NCBI GenBank assembly: GCA_021229015.1
Contig: CM037783.1
Coordinates: 10,177,324 to 10,241,323 of the forward strand
Length of the DNA stretch: 64,000 bases
Reading direction: 5' to 3'
DNA from: Solen grandis
Taxonomy: Eukaryota > Mollusca > Bivalvia > Adapedonta > Solenidae
In this document: positions 58,801 to 64,000 of the stretch, piece by piece
How positions within the stretch are numbered: position 1 is the first letter of the stretch
How the letters are laid out: the number at the start of each line of letters is the position of its first letter
Notes under the pieces: model-generated
The model's database searches: none
What the model was told of the DNA's origin: nothing
Seen by the model: the letters and a program-made list of their open reading frames with translations, nothing else
Translations under genes and position numbers: made by a program

Positions 58801-61130
58801 AAAAAATTTACATTTAAAGGTTCAGACAAAATTTGTTTGCAAGTTCAACGGTCATAAATTTCTTATTAGATCTGGACCCATCCCTTTTTGTCGTTTTAAA
58901 ATTTTTAATTAACCCCATTAACTTCAAAAAGGTGCCAAAAATTTTTGAATTTAAATACATTATCAGGGTTCCCTTAATACAGTAAAAATCGTCAAGGGAA
59001 ACATAAAAAATAGTTTGTTGTTGGAAATATTATTAAATAAATTGCTTTAATTTAAAATTAAACGTCACCCAAAGGGCCTTGTGCTGAAAAGGAGGTAATC
59101 ATAAAATTGGGTTTCTATTAAAAAAAAATGTTTTTAAAAAGACCACCACTTTTTGAAGACTTTCAAGTAGATTTTTTTTTTTATTTGAAAAAAATTTCTA
59201 TTTCTAGGGTTTATTTCCCTTTTCTGCGCGGGTTACGTCATTTTTTAGTTTTCGGGAAAAGCTTCCAATGGTTTAAAAAACATTTAAATTTTTTTGGGTT
59301 TACGTATGCTCTTTTTTCGTTTTTTATCAATAAATTAATTTTGCTTTTTTAAAAAAAAGGTGTGAGGGCGGACTTATTTTTAAAAATTTTAAATTTGGTA
59401 TACAATTTTTTTGTAATATGAAGGGAAAATGATCTGAATATTTTGAGATACCTATTGATATTTTCATTTTTTCCCCCAAACTCCGTTTGGGATTTGAAGT
59501 AATTCTCTTAAAAATTTTTCATAATTACCTTTTTTTTGTAAATACCCAAAAAATGAGATTAAAAGAATTTTTTAGAGGGGGGTTTTTTTAAAAAATTTGG
59601 ACCCCAATAAATGGGGCAAGATAATTTTTGCTTTTTCCCAAAAAATGGATCCCCCAAAACCGCTAAGTAAAAAAAATTGGGTTTTTTTTACCTGATAATT
59701 CAATTTTTGCTAGAAAATCCCCCAGAAAAATTTAGTAGGTTCTTGGGAAAACATTTAAACAAGGAGTTTTGTTTTACAAATGGAATCAATTTTTTTTCTT
59801 GGGGTAGGTGCATTCATAAATTTAAAGGGTTAAAAAACTCCCGGGTTTTTAATAAATTGTTTTATAAATTTGTGTCACATGCTAAACTTTAAAAAAATTT
59901 CGATTAATGAATGATAAAAAGCATTTTGTTTTTGGGGGTCTTTAATTTGAGGCCAAAAAAAAATTTTTTACTTATAAGGTTTAAATTTTAATTTAAAAAC
60001 CTCGATAAACTGTTTCTAGATAAATCTACGTTTATTTAAATTTTTATAGATTTCAATAAATAAGTACCCCACCATAATTATCATTTTGGTCGATCTTTTC
60101 TTTAAAGGGAGAGAATTTGACGGGAAATTTGTGGTTTTCATTAGCAAAATTTGTTTTCCAAACCAAGTTTTGAAAAGGCTAATTTTTTCAAAATCTTTGG
60201 AAATTTTAGTAGTAAAAAATCAAGCTTTGGATATTATCTGAATAATTTTAATGCACAAAAAAAAAAGTATTTAGACATGTAAAGGAAATATTGGGTCAAC
60301 TTTTTAAAATCAATTTTTTTTCTTAATGAAGGCCAGGGTTCGGCTGATTTCTCCGAAATTTTAAAACAAAATAGTATAAACAAAATATGGTAACCCGGGC
60401 ATTGCCCCTGTATTCAATTTAGCAATGTTTTAAGTCATTTTTAAATTTACAAACTTAAAGTTTAAAAATTTGTGAGTATAATGGCGTTAAAGAATTTTCC
60501 CCTATATCATTAAATGTTCCTTGTTGTACGCTAGTATTGATAAAAATTCAGAGCTTTTTAAAAACACAGATTAAAAAAGAAGCTAAACCCTGATTAAAAA
60601 AGGGAAAATTTTACTAACAAAGCCCCCACCTAAGGCGGCCATCCAATTACACAGTTTTAATTTTTTGTTTCCCCAAAATATGCGACCAAAAATTTTAAAC
60701 CCAAAAGGGCCCTTTGAGTTCTGACGCAAACTATTGACAGTAGTTACTAACAAAAAACTATGTTTCCCCAAAATTTCCCCCCCCCCAATATACAGAAAAA
60801 AGGGAAAAAAACAAAATGAAGAATAAGGATGAACTGGGGAAAAAAAAAAGAAAGTAAAACCCTTTTTAAAATAAAATTTAAGAAAAATATAAAACGAGGG
60901 GGAAAACATTAAAGTTTGCAAAAAAATTTAACAATATTATAGTATACAAGTAAAATTTAAAAATTTTAAAGAATATACTGGAACCCAAAAATAGGGTATG
61001 TTTAAAAATTTTATGCAAAATAACCAAAATTTTACAAACAAACATTTTTCATTGGGATAAAAATATAAGACCGAAAGAATATTTTATTTCCTTCATGTAA
61101 GTGCTGAAAACACAACAACAACAAAAAAAA
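55860..61130. other. Homopolymer-rich, probably unpolished sequence
   Basis: Runs of A, T, G and C of 4-9 bases are far more frequent than anywhere else in the window, and G and C runs are common despite the AT-rich background. Recognisable LINE motifs inside are broken every few codons by small indels. Both edges are abrupt (around 55,870 and 61,130). This is the pattern of consensus errors, so open frames in this block should not be trusted. Confidence 0.6.
57200..59000 (-). pseudogene. CR1/jockey-like LINE reverse transcriptase in error-rich sequence
   Basis: On the minus strand, allowing frame changes, these blocks appear in order: HFSQVLPIDSKYX-type entry, ATFFDISKAF (58,463-58,493), RDLLCWLK, GSILGPFSILINFNDF (about 58,265-58,310), then DLKKISKWAEKK, LNPKKTE and LYFNGLSYNEVKNPKHFGL-like sequence (about 57,960-58,180). 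Together these match the palm, thumb and post-palm order of CR1/jockey-type reverse transcriptases. Whether the breaks are real mutations or sequencing errors cannot be told from the sequence alone. Confidence 0.6.
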
Positions 61131-61140
61131 AAATATAAAA

Positions 61141-61550
61141 TAAGGTCCACTAACTGAGAGACTGATAATCAGATTGGCGGACAAACAAGTAAGTGATACC
61201 CGTCGCGTGATGACTTCAGCAAGATAATCATAGATATGTATATTTGACCTTGGGAAATTATATTTCATCTATGAGTTATAGTATCAACCAAAACGCTATA
61301 ACACAGCAAACTATATTATGTGGTCAACTAACTGACAGACAAGACTGACGGACAAGCGATAAACAGGTGATCCCGTCTATCACATTTGTTAACAACTGTC
61401 TAGTTATATTTAATGAAAATAAAATTTGAGGAAATACTTATGTTTCATTAATGAGGAATACATCAAACACCTATAACACATCAGAGAATATAATGTGGTC
61501 CACTGACGGACAAACAACAAGTATGTGCTCCCCGTTACGTCTGGTATTTT
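61141..61550. repeat. Diverged tandem repeat, about 178-bp unit
   Basis: The segment TGTGGTCCACTAACTGACGG and a following CAAACAAGTAAGTGAT...CCCGTC-like piece recur starting near 61,142, 61,320 and 61,495. Each unit also carries a TATAACACA...ATATTATGTGG-like end. It lies between the ORF1-type gene and the error-rich block. Confidence 0.6.
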
Positions 61551-61650
61551 ACAAGGAATACATATAGTCAATTAATGAGTTGTGGTATCCACCTATAAGC
61601 TTAAACATAACTGAAAATGAATATAGTCTATTAAATCAACCGATCAAGCA

Positions 61651-62426
61651 TTACAACTCACTCTTATCAAGGATTCTGTGGACTTTGTTCAAACTGTCTT
61701 TGACGAGAACGGTACCGTCATGGGACCAAGCACCCTGCAGACTTCCAGACTTTACCGCACCACGGGCCACAAATAAAAGGTTATTGCGTATCTTTGTTAA
61801 GTCTTCATTGATGTATACATCCTTGTAACCCTTGGAACGAGCCTGTGATCTAACACTATAGAATTTCTGACGTGCACGATATGAAGTAAATTTCACTATA
61901 ATAGCACGCGGCTTTTTGCGGTCCAGCTTGGGACCCACCCTATGACTCCGGTCGATGTCGTCCAAAGATACATCAGCCCCAATAGCAGCAGCCATGTCGA
62001 GAATTAATTCATCTGTGGATTCATTGACTGTCTCATTGATCCCTGATACCCTTAAGCAATTTGTCTACTGTACTGCTCGCTGGCATCAGCAGCTTTCTCC
62101 AGTTCTGAGACTCTCTCTTTAAGCCTAGAGTTCTCCTCCTTCAAGTCACGCAGCTCTCTGACAAAGGTGACAAGACCCCCCTCAACAGCAGTTCTCACCA
62201 AGCCGCCAATGGACTCTTGCATTTCTGCAATCTTGCATTCAAAAGATGCCCGAAGAGCTTCCGATATACGGTCAATATCAGCCGGTCGAAGTTCAATCGT
62301 TAGATTGCCCGCTGGAGCATATCAACAGATATAGCTGATGTATCAGAATCAGCAGCAACTGCCTTGCTCTTTTTACATCCGCAGGACTGGAGTGGATGTA
62401 CTAACAGGAAGCAAATGGCTCTCCAT
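61651..62426 (-). pseudogene. LINE ORF1-type protein (coiled coil and RRM-like)
   Basis: From an ATG at 62,426 (MESHLLPVSTSTPVLRM) the minus strand reads, with a few frameshifts and stops, a coiled coil (RISEALRASFECKIAEMQES; LRDLKEENSRLKERVSELEK). Then comes an intact frame (61,651-61,995) with DIDRSHRVGPKLDRKKPRAI, IVKFTSYRARQKFYSVR and YINEDLTKIRNNLLFVARGA. This order and the SHRVG...R..IV.F...INEDLT pattern are typical of ORF1 of CR1/jockey/L1-like LINEs, an RNA-binding chaperone. It lies upstream, on the same strand, of the reverse transcriptase at 57-59 kb, so they may be parts of one element of about 5.5 kb. Confidence 0.75.
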
Positions 62427-63483
62427 GGCTACACCGATTCTACAGAGATTCTAACACAGATAATGACTCAGTACGTTCCACGTGACCCGCAAGGTTAATG
62501 TTGGCAAGCAGGAATAACTATCTCCGTGCAATACTGAATTAATTCTCCCGAACAAAATCCCAGCAGCGGTCACGCTTTTCACGTTTTCTCACATAAACTG
62601 TAGTCTCAGCTAGAAAGAACCAGCGCGAGCCAGTGCAAAAAGGTTGTAAATAGAACTTGAAATTGAAAGAAAAATATTGAAACTTCAAAAGCATTAAAGT
62701 CAATATGATGATATTTTAACAAACCTCAATCTTTCATATAATTAAGTCCATTTATGAAACTCCCTCAACTTATATGCCCACAAACGCAGCTAAAACATAG
62801 TGTTTGCCATTGTCAACTCACAGCGAGACAAAAACACGTCCGGCCATTATGGACTTCACCTATACTATGTTTATTATATTTATTAATACTGTTCATTGGC
62901 ATTTGTCCATGTATGTTTGATATTATATAAAAGCAGTCCATCTGATATATGTATCAGAGATTCATTACTCTGGTCTCGAAAATTTGTCTTACTGACTCCA
63001 ATGACACAATCTAAACTAATTGAAGTTATGGATGCATTACCGCACAATATTGATTAAGACGGGCTCACATACTTCGGGATTCATACGCAAATCATCGTAT
63101 AATTTCGCCACAAACGTCGGCAACTCTCGAATCTATTCGGGTTTGTCTATTTATCCTTATCATTCAAACTTTAATGTTTTATTTATTACGTTAAGTATGG
63201 CGTAAGACCGCGCTTAAGTTCACTATATTTTTATATGAACCGAATACAGAAATTAAAATATCATGCGACAGTCAAACTCATCAACATAAATTATTTGAAC
63301 TTTGAGATATACATTCTACTAGATAGCAGGCTACTTTTTGAGCCGACCACAGCCAAATGTCACGCGTGTAAAGAAATTGTCAAGCTCGGCATTTAACATA
63401 AAACTTCAGAAATGATTAACTCTCTCTCTCTCTCTCAGAACTCAGACACATACAGGTCTTCAAAATGCGTATTTTCCTTAAGA

Positions 63484-63517
63484 GGTGGGGGGGGGGGGGG
63501 GGGGGGGCGGGGGGGGG
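63484..63517. repeat. Poly-G tract
   Basis: A G-run of about 30 bases broken by one C. A (CT)n microsatellite lies just upstream at about 63,420-63,438. Such tracts are hard to sequence, so the length is uncertain. Confidence 0.9.
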
Positions 63518-63669
63518 TTTGCCGGGAGCAAACTGAGCGCAGTGATCTCCCTTGCACACTCACTTAGCAAAAGAATCATTGCCTTTATAAATGTTTCATG
63601 ATGATACAAAATGGCGGAGGTTTATCATTTATACATGCACGAAACAAAAAGATATTTTTTTTTTAAGTT

Positions 63670-63945
63670 TGTTTATTTGTAAGTTGGGTTTAACGTCCCA
63701 CCAACAGTATTTCATTCATTTGGAGACGATGTCTACTTGAGACAGATATTGCGCTGCAACGCTGCAGTATCACGCCGTAGACATGTGGCATGATACCACA
63801 CCCAGTCACATTATCCTGACACCGGGCCAACCAGTCCTGCAACTAGCCTTAAATGCTCAGCACCAAGCAGGGAAGCTATAACAGTACCAATTTTTTACGG
63901 TCTTGGTATGTCGCAGCCGGGGATCGAAACCACCGTTTCATGATT
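63670..63945. repeat. Interspersed SINE/Deu-like repeat
   Basis: Begins near GTTGGGTTTAACGTCCCACC and runs through CAGTATCACGCCGTAGACAT and ACACCGGGCCAACCAGTCC to CAGCCGGGGATCGAAACCAC. The opening and the closing GATCGAAACC segment are features I associate with abundant bivalve SINE/Deu-like repeats (from memory). A short diverged copy of its middle lies at 2,735-2,830. Confidence 0.55.
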
Positions 63946-64000
63946 TTTTTTTAAACTGATTTTTTTTACTAAAAGACGTTAACTGATGTTTATTAAAAAA

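Overview
The window looks like AT-rich animal nuclear DNA, most probably from a mollusc and perhaps a bivalve. The reasons are split genes with phase-1 immunoglobulin exons, TIR-domain receptors, several kinds of non-LTR retrotransposon, tRNA-derived repeats, a mariner relic, fold-back elements and many microsatellites. Nothing bacterial is present. The species call is inference.

Layout. 1-10 kb: a minus-strand receptor gene with four phase-1 immunoglobulin exons (8.9 to 4.3 kb) and a transmembrane/tail exon (2.9-3.0 kb); its signal-peptide exon is not found. A 60-bp minisatellite lies past its 3' end. 10.7-12.5 kb: first copy of an intronless Ig-TIR receptor gene (minus strand), cut by a 100-N gap exactly where its TIR domain should begin. 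12.7-37 kb: mostly intergenic DNA with degraded LINEs (17.5-19.3 kb L1-like; 30.0-32.3 kb another family), small repeats, and several short minus-strand segments that look like exons of one or more unidentified genes. 37.3-39.5 kb: second, complete copy of the Ig-TIR receptor (741 aa). 42.0-43.7 kb: a 24-bp satellite and a 1-kb fold-back element built of hairpin repeats. 44.8-47.3 kb: mariner relic and LINE relic. 47.8-50.2 kb: a 5'-truncated LINE sitting in the loop of an inverted repeat next to possible exons. 51.6-52.3 kb: an intact single-exon gene for a two-pass membrane protein. 54.4 kb: second gap. 55.9-61.1 kb: sequence with abnormal homopolymer runs, probably unpolished, in which a CR1/jockey-like reverse transcriptase can still be read on the minus strand. 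61.7-62.4 kb: LINE ORF1-type gene. 63.7 kb: an interspersed repeat also seen at 2.8 kb.

The biological centre is the minus-strand immune-type cluster: a four-Ig membrane receptor beside two paralogous genes with a multi-pass N-terminal region, an Ig-containing ectodomain, one more membrane helix and a cytoplasmic TIR domain. The two paralogues have a mosaic pattern. Long blocks are almost identical in DNA, while the N-terminal region and two loops of the Ig domain differ strongly. This suggests gene conversion combined with diversification of possible ligand-contacting loops.
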